A stretch of DNA of 64,000 nt from Saprospiraceae bacterium (GCA_026129545.1 JAHCHX010000002.1:620001-684000); one strand, 5' to 3'. Positions 49,986-59,237 are shown, counted from the first letter of the stretch. Translations and numbers: made by a program. The notes: generated by a model not told the origin, from the sequence alone.

Positions 49986-50924
49986 TTAGCCCATTTTTGC
50001 TCGTTTGACTATCCAAGTTTGCAAAATCTGGTAAAATCCTTTGTTGATATCGGCTTCCACAAAATCAATTTTGAATTGCAGACAGCGCAGTTTGAGTTGC
50101 TCGGTGAAGGCCGCCACTTGTTTGGTGTAATACTCCTTCACCTGATTGGGCTGCAATTTCACCTGTTCGCCGCTTTCCATGTCAATAAAGACATAGGGGC
50201 GGTTTTCAAACTCAAAATCCAGCTCCTTGCTCTTGTCGGTGACGTGAAACAGGATGACCTCGTGTTTGGCATGGCGGAGGTGCTGAAGCGCCGCGAAAAG
50301 TTCTTCCGCTTGGCTGGGCTGCTCCATCACGTCGGTGAAGATGACCACCAATGAGCGCCGATGTATCGCATCGGCCACTTGGTGGAGGCTGGCGGCGAGA
50401 TTGGTGGGGCGGTTGAGTTGAGGCGCTTCAATGCGTTGAGCCAATTGGGAAAGCAGCAGCCGGTAGTGCACCGTGCTGGATTTCACTGGTGTGCTGAGCC
50501 GGATTTCGTCGTCGAAAAGCGTGAGGCCAAATGCGTCGCGCTGCTTGCGCAGGGCATTCATCAGCACGGCGGCGGATTGTGCCGCAAAGCAAAACTTGTT
50601 TTGATACTTGTATTTCTCCGGGTTTTTCTCGTCCCAGGGGTAGTACATAGTGGAAGAGGCATCCACCACAATCTGACAGCGCAAATTGGTCTCCTCCTCG
50701 AATTTTTTGGTAAACATCTTGTCCGTGCGGGCATACACCTTCCAGTCAATGTTGCGGGTGCTCTCTCCCGTGTTGTAAAGGCGATGCTCCGCGAACTCAA
50801 CCGAAAAACCGTGAAACGGGCTGCGGTGCAACCCCACGATGAAACCCTCCACCACCTGTTGGGCAAGCAGCTCAAGATTGCTTCCAAGCGCACGGATATC
50901 TTGTGATTCAAGAACTTGTGTCAT
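49986..50924 (-). CDS. DUF58 family protein (vWA-like)
   Basis: A 312-residue protein with GLHRSPFHGFSVEFAEHRLYNTGESTRNIDWKVYARTDK, the DUF58 hallmark, and a von Willebrand A-like fold with a MIDAS-type DASST (QIVVDASSTMYYP). Such proteins usually work with MoxR AAA ATPases, but no MoxR gene is in the window. It is probably membrane-proximal although no membrane segment is visible. Confidence 0.92.
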   Translation of the reverse strand: MTQVLESQDIRALGSNLELLAQQVVEGFIVGLHRSPFHGFSVEFAEHRLYNTGESTRNIDWKVYARTDKMFTKKFEEETNLRCQIVVDASSTMYYPWDEKNPEKYKYQNKFCFAAQSAAVLMNALRKQRDAFGLTLFDDEIRLSTPVKSSTVHYRLLLSQLAQRIEAPQLNRPTNLAASLHQVADAIHRRSLVVIFTDVMEQPSQAEELFAALQHLRHAKHEVILFHVTDKSKELDFEFENRPYVFIDMESGEQVKLQPNQVKEYYTKQVAAFTEQLKLRCLQFKIDFVEADINKGFYQILQTWIVKRAKMG

Positions 50925-51020
50925 AAATTATCTTTGGAAAAACGTTTTTTGGTCAGACAAAAGTAGAAATTGTGTTGGGACAAACGCCGCTTATGTCTTC
51001 AGCATTTTACCGAAACGAAA

Positions 51021-51049
51021 AAAGGCACCGCGCGGTTTTGCGCGATACC
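51021..51049 (-). terminator. terminator after the small membrane protein
   Basis: On the minus strand GGTATCGCGC (51049-51040) pairs with GCGCGGTGCC (51033-51024), 10 bp with G-U pairs and a 6-nt loop, followed by T (as A-run at 51017-51023 on the plus strand). Confidence 0.7.
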
Positions 51050-51083
51050 TTCCCTTCCAAAATATCTTGAGACAGCTGCTTGC

Positions 51084-51224
51084 TCAAGGAATGTTGTTTT
51101 GAATCGTGGTGGGTGCCTTGGGTTGCTGCGTCTCCGTGATTTTCTCGTAGGCCAAATAAAGCAGGCCCAAATGAAACAACAGGATGCAGATGGTGGCAAA
51201 CGGAGATTTGTTCTTGGATTTCAT
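51084..51224 (-). CDS. 46-residue single-pass membrane protein
   Basis: A short gene that is easily missed: it begins MKSKNKSPFATICILLFHLG, has one hydrophobic segment (residues 9-25) and a polar C-terminus rich in Thr, Gln and Lys. The start is the only ATG in frame, and a good terminator follows the stop 35 bases later, which supports a real transcription unit. No function is recognised. Confidence 0.5.
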   Translation of the reverse strand: MKSKNKSPFATICILLFHLGLLYLAYEKITETQQPKAPTTIQNNIP

Positions 51225-51554
51225 AATCGGTCTGGCCGCTGGTCGGTTTTGTCGCGGCTAACCTGATTTAGGCAAAAGCCATACCATTTTTTTAACTAAA
51301 ATGACACGGGGTTGATAATGAGCGCCTTGAACTTCCCCAGAACGGCTCGTTGCCCCTTTCGGCCCCCGTGTATCAGTGCCTTTTTCGCCTAGCTACTAAG
51401 GTATTTGTGGGCATGTGTCAAACAGAAATTCCGCATAAATTTGTCAGATTATGGGATTTCAAACACACTCATTTTGCGGTTCCGAACATTAGCGGGAATT
51501 TCGCAGCCAATTTGCGCACCGCGCGCTGCTGTGTGTTTTTCAAAAAAAGTTATT
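51225..51554. other. divergent intergenic region of 330 bp
   Basis: It holds no gene. It must contain the promoters of the small minus-strand gene and of the subtilisin gene, but no box with both -33 and -7 parts was found. Two A/T-rich patches occur at 51270-51300 and 51530-51550. Confidence 0.4.
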
Positions 51555-54500
51555 ATGAATAAATTGCTATTGCTGTTGGTATGCGGCTTGATGCTGCCCG
51601 CTACACATTTCGCCCAAACAGCGGCGGAAAAAATTGACCCCTTTCTTCAACAACGCATGATGGCCGCACCGAGTGAATATCAGGAGGTTATCATTGATTT
51701 GGCCGACCAAGTGGACACTCGGGCAATGTTGGCGAGATACGAGGCAAGCAACACACCCCTTGAGGTGCGTTCCTTTGAAGTAATCACCAGCCTTCAAGCC
51801 AAAGCCGAGGCCACCCAACCCGCTTTCCTCGAGCGCCTTCGCCAACTCGACGGCATTGACAAAAGCGTAATACACCCGATGTGGATTGTCAACGCCGTTT
51901 TCGTGAAAGCCAACAAATCAGCCATTGAGCAAATGGCCAAGTGGCCCGAAGTCGGTATGCTTATCTGGAATTCCCCGGTGGAGATGGACGCTGTGGAAAG
52001 CCAAGCGGCAGCGGCTCCCGTGCCCAACGGCTCCGAGCCGGGCCTGCGAGCCATCAAGGCCCCATTCCTGTGGGGGCTTGGCTACACAGGCTATGGCCGC
52101 AAAGGATTGGTGATTGACACGGGCAACGATGGCGAACACCCTTCTTTGATTGACAATTTTTGGGGCCACGTCGTGCCGGTCAACCAAGCTTGGGCTGGCA
52201 GCGGCCAACCCGAAGACTGCGCCGACCACGGCACCCACGTCACCGGTACCGTCTGCGGCCTCGACCGCCGCACCAACGACACTATCGGTGTCGCGTTCAA
52301 CTCGCATTGGATGGGCGGCCCCATGCAGTTCCCGATTGGCGAGGAGCTGGGCTGCCAAAAAGCATTCTCTCAGACAATCATCAGCAACATAGCCACCATG
52401 CAGTGGGCGCTCAACCCCGACGGCAACGCGACCACCACCGCCGACCAGCCCGACGTGGTCAACTGTTCGTGGCGTTCCGGCAACTTTGGTTGCGGCATAA
52501 CGGCTTCGGTCAATATCCTCAACGCGCTGGAGGCAGCAGGCATCGGAGTGGTATGGGCGCAGGGCAACAACGGCCCCGGCGCCTCCACGGTGGCTTCCGG
52601 CGCTGCCATGAACATGGATTTGGTCAATACTTTCGCCGTGGGCGCGGTGAATGGGGCAAACCCCAATTTCCCCATCGCCGATTTTTCGAGCCGTGGCCCC
52701 ACTCCGTGTGGCGGCACAGGGCCGCTCAACATCAAGCCGGAGGTGTGCGCTCCCGGTGTCAACGTGCGCTCGGCAGTGCCCGGTGGCGGCTACCAATCGT
52801 TCAACGGCACCTCCATGGCAGCCCCTCACGCAGCAGGCGCCATGGTACTCCTGCGCGAGGCATTCCCCACCCTTTCGGGCATTCAGCTCAAAATGGCGCT
52901 TTACAACACGGCAAAAGACCTTGGCGTGGCGGGCGAAGACAACACCTACGGCCGGGGCATGATTGATTTGGAAGCAACCTACAACTACTTGCTGAACGAA
53001 GGCCATGTGCCCGTGCCCCCCGTGTCGTCCGAACGCGACGTGGTCATCATTGACGTGCGCGTGTTGGGCACCTGCCTCGGCCCCGTCGTGCCGACGATTA
53101 CTTTTGAAAACGCCAGCCAGCAAACCATCACCAGCCTGCAAATCAAGTATGGCATAGAGAACGGCACCCAAATCACGCACGATTGGACGGGCAATCTGCT
53201 CCCCAACACATTCACCACCGTCACTTTGCCCGGTGTGGATGGCGTGGTGCCGGGCACCTACAATTTCATCACCGAACTGCTCAACCCCAATGGCTTGCCC
53301 GACCCTCGGCCACTCAACAACCGTTTCCGTCGGCGCTTCACGATGGCCAACGATGGCTATCCATCCGCTACGGTAGTGGCTCAGCAGGCAGGGGCTGTTT
53401 GCAATGGCAGCAGGGTGCTGCTGGAGTACAACGGCGACCCGCTCGAGCCTGCCGAAAAAGTGCAATGGTTCGTCAACTCAACTGGCATATTGCCCGTGGG
53501 CGAGGGCAATACCTACCTCACTCCCGCACTGACGCAAAGCAGCACTTACTTCGTCAGCTTGGCAGCATCGCACAACACAGGCAAGCCTACCATACCCGCC
53601 AGCGGCAACAGCACCACCAGCGGCGGCGCCTTGATATTCAACGCCGACCAACCCATCATCATCAAGTCTGTCAAAATCTTCGCAGAAGAAACCGGCGGAC
53701 GCCAATTCAGGGTGGTGGACAACGCGGGCAATATCGTCACATCTCGCTTGGTGACCATCTCGCAGGTGGGCGAGCAGCGCGTGACGCTCAATTTCAGCAT
53801 ACCAGCCGGAACGGAGTACGAACTGACCTTCCCCAGCACCAACAAGGGTTTGAGGCAGACCACCAACCAAGTGTCATACCCTTACCAAATACCCGGTGCG
53901 CTCAACATCTTCCGAGGCAGATTGGCCTCCGGCATTTTCTCCTCCCTTGTTTATCTCTATTTCTTTGATTGGGAGGTAGAAGTACCCTCCGTGTGCGGAC
54001 GCATCGCCGTGCCGCTGCAAGTCGGCGCGCAAAATGCCCCCACCGTCAGCTTCACCTCATCTGCCGACACGGTTTATCTATCGTCGGGTGGCAGCGTCTC
54101 CTTCACTGACCAAACCATGGGAGCCACCGCATGGTCGTGGGATTTTGGCAACGGACAAACCAGCACCACAGCCAACCCCGCCACCACCTACACCCAGACG
54201 GGCACTTTCAGGACAAGGTTGATTGTCAATGCCTCAAACGGCTGTTCCAACATTGCGGAAAAAGACATCGTGGTGCTGCAAACCTCCTCCACCGCCGCCC
54301 CATCGGGCATGAGCGGGAGGGTGGAACTGTTCCCCAACCCCGCCGCCGACGAGGTGACGCTACGGTTCTTGGAACAGATGCCGAAAAACATGGAAATCAG
54401 CGTCAGCGATATGTTGGGACGAAATACCCGTCGCTTCAATAGCGCCAATTATTCCGATAGCGTGGTTCGCATGGACATCGCCACGTTGCCCGCCGGTGTT

Positions 54501-54563
54501 TACATCGTGCAGGTTCGGGCCGACGACAATTATTTCTGGAGTGGCAAATTCGTGAAAGAATAA
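51555..54563 (+). CDS. subtilisin-like serine protease (S8) with PKD and T9SS sorting domains
   Basis: A 1002-residue secreted protease. Start at 51555 gives the signal peptide MNKLLLLLVCGLMLPATHFA. Residues about 25-140 look like an inhibitor propeptide, and residues 150-480 are the S8 domain with the catalytic triad in VIDTGNDG (Asp about 187), DHGTHVTGT (His about 225) and GTSMAAPHAAGA (Ser about 419). Later residues carry a GEVT-like Ig stretch, a PKD domain (WSWDFGNGQTSTTANPATTY, residues about 855-880) and the C-terminal type IX secretion domain (VELFPNPAADEVTLRF, GVYIVQVRADD). It is exported to the cell surface or medium. Confidence 0.95.
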   Translation: MNKLLLLLVCGLMLPATHFAQTAAEKIDPFLQQRMMAAPSEYQEVIIDLADQVDTRAMLARYEASNTPLEVRSFEVITSLQAKAEATQPAFLERLRQLDGIDKSVIHPMWIVNAVFVKANKSAIEQMAKWPEVGMLIWNSPVEMDAVESQAAAAPVPNGSEPGLRAIKAPFLWGLGYTGYGRKGLVIDTGNDGEHPSLIDNFWGHVVPVNQAWAGSGQPEDCADHGTHVTGTVCGLDRRTNDTIGVAFNSHWMGGPMQFPIGEELGCQKAFSQTIISNIATMQWALNPDGNATTTADQPDVVNCSWRSGNFGCGITASVNILNALEAAGIGVVWAQGNNGPGASTVASGAAMNMDLVNTFAVGAVNGANPNFPIADFSSRGPTPCGGTGPLNIKPEVCAPGVNVRSAVPGGGYQSFNGTSMAAPHAAGAMVLLREAFPTLSGIQLKMALYNTAKDLGVAGEDNTYGRGMIDLEATYNYLLNEGHVPVPPVSSERDVVIIDVRVLGTCLGPVVPTITFENASQQTITSLQIKYGIENGTQITHDWTGNLLPNTFTTVTLPGVDGVVPGTYNFITELLNPNGLPDPRPLNNRFRRRFTMANDGYPSATVVAQQAGAVCNGSRVLLEYNGDPLEPAEKVQWFVNSTGILPVGEGNTYLTPALTQSSTYFVSLAASHNTGKPTIPASGNSTTSGGALIFNADQPIIIKSVKIFAEETGGRQFRVVDNAGNIVTSRLVTISQVGEQRVTLNFSIPAGTEYELTFPSTNKGLRQTTNQVSYPYQIPGALNIFRGRLASGIFSSLVYLYFFDWEVEVPSVCGRIAVPLQVGAQNAPTVSFTSSADTVYLSSGGSVSFTDQTMGATAWSWDFGNGQTSTTANPATTYTQTGTFRTRLIVNASNGCSNIAEKDIVVLQTSSTAAPSGMSGRVELFPNPAADEVTLRFLEQMPKNMEISVSDMLGRNTRRFNSANYSDSVVRMDIATLPAGVYIVQVRADDNYFWSGKFVKE

Positions 54564-54691
54564 GCCATCCGGCACTATCCGAATAGAAGGGGTCATTGAG
54601 GGTTGCTTTCCCGATTGAATGCGACAAGTCTTGTCCTACAATCCGCGCGAAACAACCCGCAATGACCCCCATCGTTTTTGGCAAGAGGCCT

Positions 54692-55891
54692 TCACATCAG
54701 CCACTTTTTGGCACCCTTTATTTTACTCAAAAGGTAAATGACGCCCACCGACAAAAGCACCGCCGACACCCATTGGAGCAAAGCCCCCAAGACCGGATGC
54801 ACAGCGTAGCCAAAGAAAAAATCCGCGCTGATGCGTATTCCGGCGAGATAGCCGTTTTTCAAGACATCCAATATCAAGACGTGCACGAAATAAATGCCGA
54901 AACTGAGCGCGGCAAACTGGCGCACCAACCCATCCACTTTGGGGTGGCGCACAGCAAAAGCCTCCCAATCATACTCCTTGAACCAAGCAAATAGCGCAGC
55001 CGTCATAATCACCACATTCGGACTGGAATAGATGTAAAACTTTTGGTCGTGCGCCCCCGTGTCCATCGAGACCCACCATGTGCCAATAGCCGTGAACACC
55101 GGCGCGAGCAAACCCAAGCCATACAGCCACTTCCTCACCAATGGGCGCAACGTGTATGTGCTGAGATAATACCCCAGCACATAGAACCCTATAAAGCCCA
55201 ACCAACCCACATATTTGAACACAAAAAAGCCCGGCAGCAGATGCTGAAACGCCGTGAATGTAAAGGCTACCACCAAAAAATACTCGATATCCGCCCTGCT
55301 GGCATTTTTCACAAAAATGCGGAAAGTGGGCGTGAGCAGATACAAACCCATAATCATCGGGATAAACCACAAATGATAATAGACATCCTGAAAAAATATC
55401 TTGTGCAGCACCTCCCCCAGACCGGGAAAACCGATGCCCGTGAACGAACCACGATACTGATAAGCCAGATACACTAGCGCCCAAAACGCAAAAGGCTGTA
55501 GCACCCGTCGCACCCGCTTGAGCAAAAACTCCTTAGTCGTCTCCGGCCTCGAAGGGCTTAGCATAAAACTGCCGCTCAACAAGATAAAAAATGGCGTGGC
55601 CCAACGCACCAAGCTACTACAGACGTTGCCCGTCCACCAGCGCGCATCAAAAGGAGTATCGGGATTGAAATTGAACAGGTAAGTCCCGGTAGCATGAATG
55701 AGGACAACACCCAGCGCGGCACAAGTGCGAATGTAGTCAGCGTAAAGACGTTTGGGGCGGGGAGTGGAGACAGGAGAAGCCACAACTGACTCGGATGTTT
55801 TTTCGGGTGCCAGCTCGGTAGCGGAGCGCATCAAGGCGGGCATCTTGTCAGAAACGACACGCTCCCATGCGCTGATGATTTTGACAAACAT
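54692..55891 (-). CDS. acyltransferase 3 family membrane protein
   Basis: A 399-residue integral membrane protein with about ten helices. The N-terminal YADYIRTCAALGVVLIHATGTYL (RxxAxxxVxxxH) and RWATPFFILLSGSFML are the acyltransferase-3 signature. These enzymes O-acylate exported sugars such as lipopolysaccharide or exopolysaccharide units. The first 40 residues are polar and may be an added cytoplasmic tail or an over-long start. No sugar genes adjoin. Confidence 0.9.
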   Translation of the reverse strand: MFVKIISAWERVVSDKMPALMRSATELAPEKTSESVVASPVSTPRPKRLYADYIRTCAALGVVLIHATGTYLFNFNPDTPFDARWWTGNVCSSLVRWATPFFILLSGSFMLSPSRPETTKEFLLKRVRRVLQPFAFWALVYLAYQYRGSFTGIGFPGLGEVLHKIFFQDVYYHLWFIPMIMGLYLLTPTFRIFVKNASRADIEYFLVVAFTFTAFQHLLPGFFVFKYVGWLGFIGFYVLGYYLSTYTLRPLVRKWLYGLGLLAPVFTAIGTWWVSMDTGAHDQKFYIYSSPNVVIMTAALFAWFKEYDWEAFAVRHPKVDGLVRQFAALSFGIYFVHVLILDVLKNGYLAGIRISADFFFGYAVHPVLGALLQWVSAVLLSVGVIYLLSKIKGAKKWLM

Positions 55892-56176
55892 TTCGGTTTA
55901 ACTTTTGAAAAGGACGACGCTGACCACCACATTGCTCCCAAACAAACACCGCCGCACAATGAAGAAAGCGCAAAGGAAACAACTACCGGGAGTTTTGCCA
56001 GCAAAACTTGGCTCAATTTGCCACCGACAACCAATTCTCCGCACACTCACAAAAAAACACCCCGCGAACAGCCCGCATCTCGATGAAAATTTGTGGAAAC
56101 GACATAGAATGTAAGGCAAATGGCTATTTTTACCGCCGAAGATTCTCACTATTTTTCTAATCAAAACGAAAAAACA
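55892..56176. other. intergenic region between acyltransferase and mscL
   Basis: 285 bp divergent region with no gene. It should contain both promoters; no strong consensus is visible. Confidence 0.4.
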
Positions 56177-56464
56177 ATGTTACAGGAGCTCAAGAACTTT
56201 CTTCTTCGCGGCGATGTCATCACGCTCGCCGTGGCGTTCATCATCGGTGGCGCCTTCAATGATGTCGTCAAGTCATTGGTAAGCGATGTCGTCACGCCAA
56301 TTATTGGCATGATAAGCGGCAATCCCGATTTTTCAGGCATCAAGATTGGCGAGAGTATCATGATTGGCAATTTCATCAACTCGGTGGTCAGCTTCCTAAT
56401 AGTAGGCACCTCGCTGTTTTTCCTCATAAAAGCAGCGGGCAAAAAAACCGAAGACGTGAAATAA
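56177..56464 (+). CDS. mscL: large-conductance mechanosensitive channel
   Basis: A 95-residue channel protein that opens under membrane tension to release solutes on osmotic downshock. The first helix FLLRGDVITLAVAFIIGGAFNDVVKSLVSDVVTPIIG is a clear MscL signature, and the second is FINSVVSFLIVGTSLFFLIKAA. The periplasmic loop is short and the usual C-terminal cytoplasmic helix bundle is reduced to KKTEDVK, so the protein is smaller than the common 130-145 residues. The start at 56177 was chosen as it opens the N-terminal helix. A strong terminator follows. Confidence 0.94.
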   Translation: MLQELKNFLLRGDVITLAVAFIIGGAFNDVVKSLVSDVVTPIIGMISGNPDFSGIKIGESIMIGNFINSVVSFLIVGTSLFFLIKAAGKKTEDVK

Positions 56465-56483
56465 AATTTTACGCCTATTGCGA

Positions 56484-56517
56484 AAGGCGCTCGCCGTGTT
56501 GGCGAGCGCCTTTTTTA
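56484..56517 (+). terminator. terminator after mscL
   Basis: AAGGCGCTCGCC (56484-56495), 5-nt loop, GGCGAGCGCCTT (56501-56512), followed by T-run; a perfect 12-bp stem. Confidence 0.95.
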
Positions 56518-56696
56518 GTTTTCAAAATCATTGTCCGCCAAAGGCCTATTCTCAAAATTATGTTTTATCAAAAATTTCAAAAATTAGAAAAAGAAGCGAC
56601 AAGTGAGGCCAAAGGCCTACTGAAATGCAAGAGACACATTTTTAACAAATTTTAATTTCACAATAACTTAACAAAAATATGCCTTTCCAATTTTTA

Positions 56697-56725
56697 TTTG
56701 GCAAAGATAAATTATAGTACCTTTG
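56697..56725 (+). promoter_or_regulatory. promoter of the NTF2-like gene, Bacteroidota consensus
   Basis: TTTG (56697-56700), 17 bases, TACCTTTG (56718-56725). Start codon 34 bases downstream. Confidence 0.8.
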
Positions 56726-56758
56726 CGCCGTTATTCGTTCACCAATCATAGTTTGAAA

Positions 56759-57289
56759 ATGACTTTGAATCAACTCGTAGACGCACTTGACGCGCAAATC
56801 GTAAAGGGGGACATCATCGCCGCTTTTGACCAATTTGCCGCTGACAACTGTGTCACTTTTAGCACTTCGGCTGATAAGACCCAAAACAAAGCCCAAAAAG
56901 CAGAAGCCCTCCGCTGGTTTTTCGACAGCCTCGCTTCCGTCAATCGCATCGAGCGCATCGCCTCGAAAGTGGGCAAAAACGCCACCGACTCCCAGTTCGT
57001 GTTCGACTTCACCGATAAACTTGGCAACCACCTCGTTTTCAACGAAGTCATTCGCCGCACTTGGAAAGACGGCAAAGTGGTGGAAGAGCAATACCTCATG
57101 GGCGCTACCATCCAAGACGAAAAACCCGCTGCCCAACCCGCCGCCAAAAAAGCGGAGCCTGTAGCTGACAAAAAACCCGCCGCCAAAAAAGCGGCTGAGC
57201 CTAAGGCCGACAAAAAACCCGCCGCTAAAACGGCTGCCGAGCCTGTCGCTGCGAAAAAGCCTGCCACCAAAAAAGCGGCTGGCAAGTAA
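56759..57289 (+). CDS. NTF2-like (SnoaL-type) protein with histone-H1-like tail
   Basis: A 176-residue protein in two parts. Residues 1-120 fit the NTF2/SnoaL cone fold (MTLNQLVDALDAQIVKGDIIAAFDQFAADNCVTFSTS, HLVFNEVIRRTWKDGKVVEEQYLM). Residues about 125-176 are a Lys/Ala/Pro repeat (AAKK, DKKPAAKK, AEPK and similar), like bacterial histone-H1-like proteins. The second half suggests nucleic-acid or acidic-surface binding; the first half offers a small-molecule pocket. I know of no established function for this combination. A strong consensus promoter and a terminator make it a separate, probably well expressed unit. Confidence 0.8.
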   Translation: MTLNQLVDALDAQIVKGDIIAAFDQFAADNCVTFSTSADKTQNKAQKAEALRWFFDSLASVNRIERIASKVGKNATDSQFVFDFTDKLGNHLVFNEVIRRTWKDGKVVEEQYLMGATIQDEKPAAQPAAKKAEPVADKKPAAKKAAEPKADKKPAAKTAAEPVAAKKPATKKAAGK

Positions 57290-57323
57290 TTTCCAGACAG
57301 GGGCGAAACAAAACGAACCCAAT

Positions 57324-57359
57324 AAGCTCGGCTGACAATGGTCAGTCGGGCTTTTTTGT
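57324..57359 (+). terminator. terminator after the NTF2-like gene
   Basis: AAGCTCGGCTGAC (57324-57336), loop AATG, GTCAGTCGGGCTT (57341-57353), six T. One non-Watson-Crick pair. Confidence 0.9.
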
Positions 57360-57416
57360 TTTCAGGATGAAACACATTCAGCGTTACTTTGCCAGCGAAA
57401 TCGCAAGCAACGCACC

Positions 57417-58946
57417 ATGACAAAAAAAGCATTTCTGCTCATACTCGACGGATGGGGCATCGGCACCAAGCCCGAAGCCGATGCCATCAAACAAGCCAAC
57501 ACCCCCTATTTCGACCACCTGTGGAAAGAATACCCACACAGCACCCTCATCACCCACGGCGAGGATGTGGGCTTGCCCGACGGGCAGATGGGTAACTCGG
57601 AAGTCGGCCACCTCAACATCGGTGCCGGGCGCATCGTGTGGCAAGAACTGGCACGCATCAACAAAGCCGTCCGCGAGCGGGAACTCCATAACAACAAGGC
57701 ATTGCTCGAAGCGCTTGATTACGCAAAAACGACCGGGAAAACCGTCCATTTCATGGGGCTTGTCAGCGACGGCGGCGTGCACTCCCACATCGAGCACTTG
57801 AAGGCACTCTGCGACATCGCCACCGAAAACGGCAATCAGCGCGTCCTCATCCATGCCTTCACGGACGGGCGCGACTGCGACCCCAAGAGCGGCGCGGGAT
57901 TCGTCGAAGATTTATTGAGACACATTGAAGACCAACCGGTAAAACTCGCCTCCGTCGTCGGTCGCTACTACGCCATGGACCGCGACAAACGCTGGGAACG
58001 CATCAAGCTCGCCTACGATTTGCTTGTGAACGGGAGTGGCGAACAGGTGAACGACTTCCCCGCCGCCATTCGGAAAAGCTATGAGGCAGGCGTGACTGAC
58101 GAGTTTTTGAAACCAATGCTCACAACAAACATGGAGCAAAGAGCCACGCTCGACGAAGGAGACGTGGTCATAGCTTTCAACTTCCGCACCGACCGCTGCC
58201 GCGAAATCACCCAAGTGCTCACACAGGCGGATATGCACGAATACAATATGCACACCCTGCCGCTTCACTATGTCACCATGACGCGCTACGACGAGACCTT
58301 CCGCAACGTGCGGGTGATGTTTGAAAAAGACGACGTGCGCATGACGATGGGCGAGATTTTGGAAAAAGCAGGAAAAACCCAAGTACGCATCGCCGAGACG
58401 GAAAAATACCCACACGTCACCTTCTTCTTTTCCGGCGGGCGCGAGGAGCCTTTCAAGGGCGAGCGTCGCCTCCTTTGCCCTTCCCCCAAAGTGGCTACCT
58501 ACGACCTCCAACCCGAAATGAGCGCACCCGATATCCGGGACGCAATTATGAAGGACATTCGAGAAAACGAGCCCGATTTCATTTGCCTCAACTTCGCCAA
58601 CACGGACATGGTGGGGCACACGGGGGTGTTCGCTGCCGCCATGAAAGCCGCCGAGACGGTGGACCAATGCCTAAGCCAAATCATCCCGCTCGCGCTCGAA
58701 CACGACTACGCTTGCCTCATCATCGCCGACCACGGCAACTCGGACTACATGGTCAACGAGGACGGCACACCCAACACGGCTCACACAAAGAACCCTGTGC
58801 CCTGCATCCTCGTCAGCCAACACCTGACCGGCCACGAAAAACTGAAAAACGGACGATTGGCCGACGTGGCCCCAACCTTGCTGGCCTTGATGGGCATGGA
58901 AAAAGGAAAGGAGATGACGGGGGAGAATTTGGTGAGCCAACGCTGA
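57417..58946 (+). CDS. gpmI: 2,3-bisphosphoglycerate-independent phosphoglycerate mutase
   Basis: A 509-residue glycolytic enzyme interconverting 3- and 2-phosphoglycerate with two metal ions. LILDGWGIG holds a metal ligand (Asp11), and GNSEVGHLNIGAGR the phospho-serine (Ser61). Further landmarks are HIEHLKALCDIA, FTDGRDCDPKSG, FNFRTDRCREIT and IIADHGNSD near the C-terminus. Length is that of the family. Confidence 0.97.
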   Translation: MTKKAFLLILDGWGIGTKPEADAIKQANTPYFDHLWKEYPHSTLITHGEDVGLPDGQMGNSEVGHLNIGAGRIVWQELARINKAVRERELHNNKALLEALDYAKTTGKTVHFMGLVSDGGVHSHIEHLKALCDIATENGNQRVLIHAFTDGRDCDPKSGAGFVEDLLRHIEDQPVKLASVVGRYYAMDRDKRWERIKLAYDLLVNGSGEQVNDFPAAIRKSYEAGVTDEFLKPMLTTNMEQRATLDEGDVVIAFNFRTDRCREITQVLTQADMHEYNMHTLPLHYVTMTRYDETFRNVRVMFEKDDVRMTMGEILEKAGKTQVRIAETEKYPHVTFFFSGGREEPFKGERRLLCPSPKVATYDLQPEMSAPDIRDAIMKDIRENEPDFICLNFANTDMVGHTGVFAAAMKAAETVDQCLSQIIPLALEHDYACLIIADHGNSDYMVNEDGTPNTAHTKNPVPCILVSQHLTGHEKLKNGRLADVAPTLLALMGMEKGKEMTGENLVSQR

Positions 58947-59124
58947 CATTGTACCATGACTCGTTAGAGTTTGCCAGAGGGCCATCAGCGATTCTCGTCT
59001 TGTCGGGTTCTGAGGTGCCATCCCGGAGGAATGGAGGGGTAACATCTCAAAAATAGGCCGAGGCGCCACCTTTTTCGTTCCTCAAAAGATGATGTCTCTT
59101 ACAAACCGAGAATAGCTGGAGGAC

Positions 59125-59197
59125 CATGCTCGCTCTCCCTGATTTTGAACAGATTGCGCTTTTAGCCATGCCCAAGACTTGGCGGCGCGAAGTATGT
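59125..59197 (-). repeat. 105-bp interspersed repeat, partial copy 5 (reverse)
   Basis: The left two thirds of the repeat on the minus strand: CATACTTCGCG end at 59197, then GGGCATGGCTAAAAGCGC and CTGTTCAAAATCAGGGAGAG. The frame starts at 59170 (MAKSAICSKSGRASM) but loses the conserved stop, and the remaining part of the repeat cannot be aligned. It lies between convergent genes, so it has no gene to precede. Confidence 0.8.
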
Positions 59198-59237
59198 CAC
59201 GCTGGTACAACTTGATAGATAGTGCGCGCCATATTGG

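Noticed and set aside
51918-53465. A 515-residue minus-strand frame
   Set aside because: Antisense of the subtilisin gene, rich in His/Val as expected for a shadow frame.
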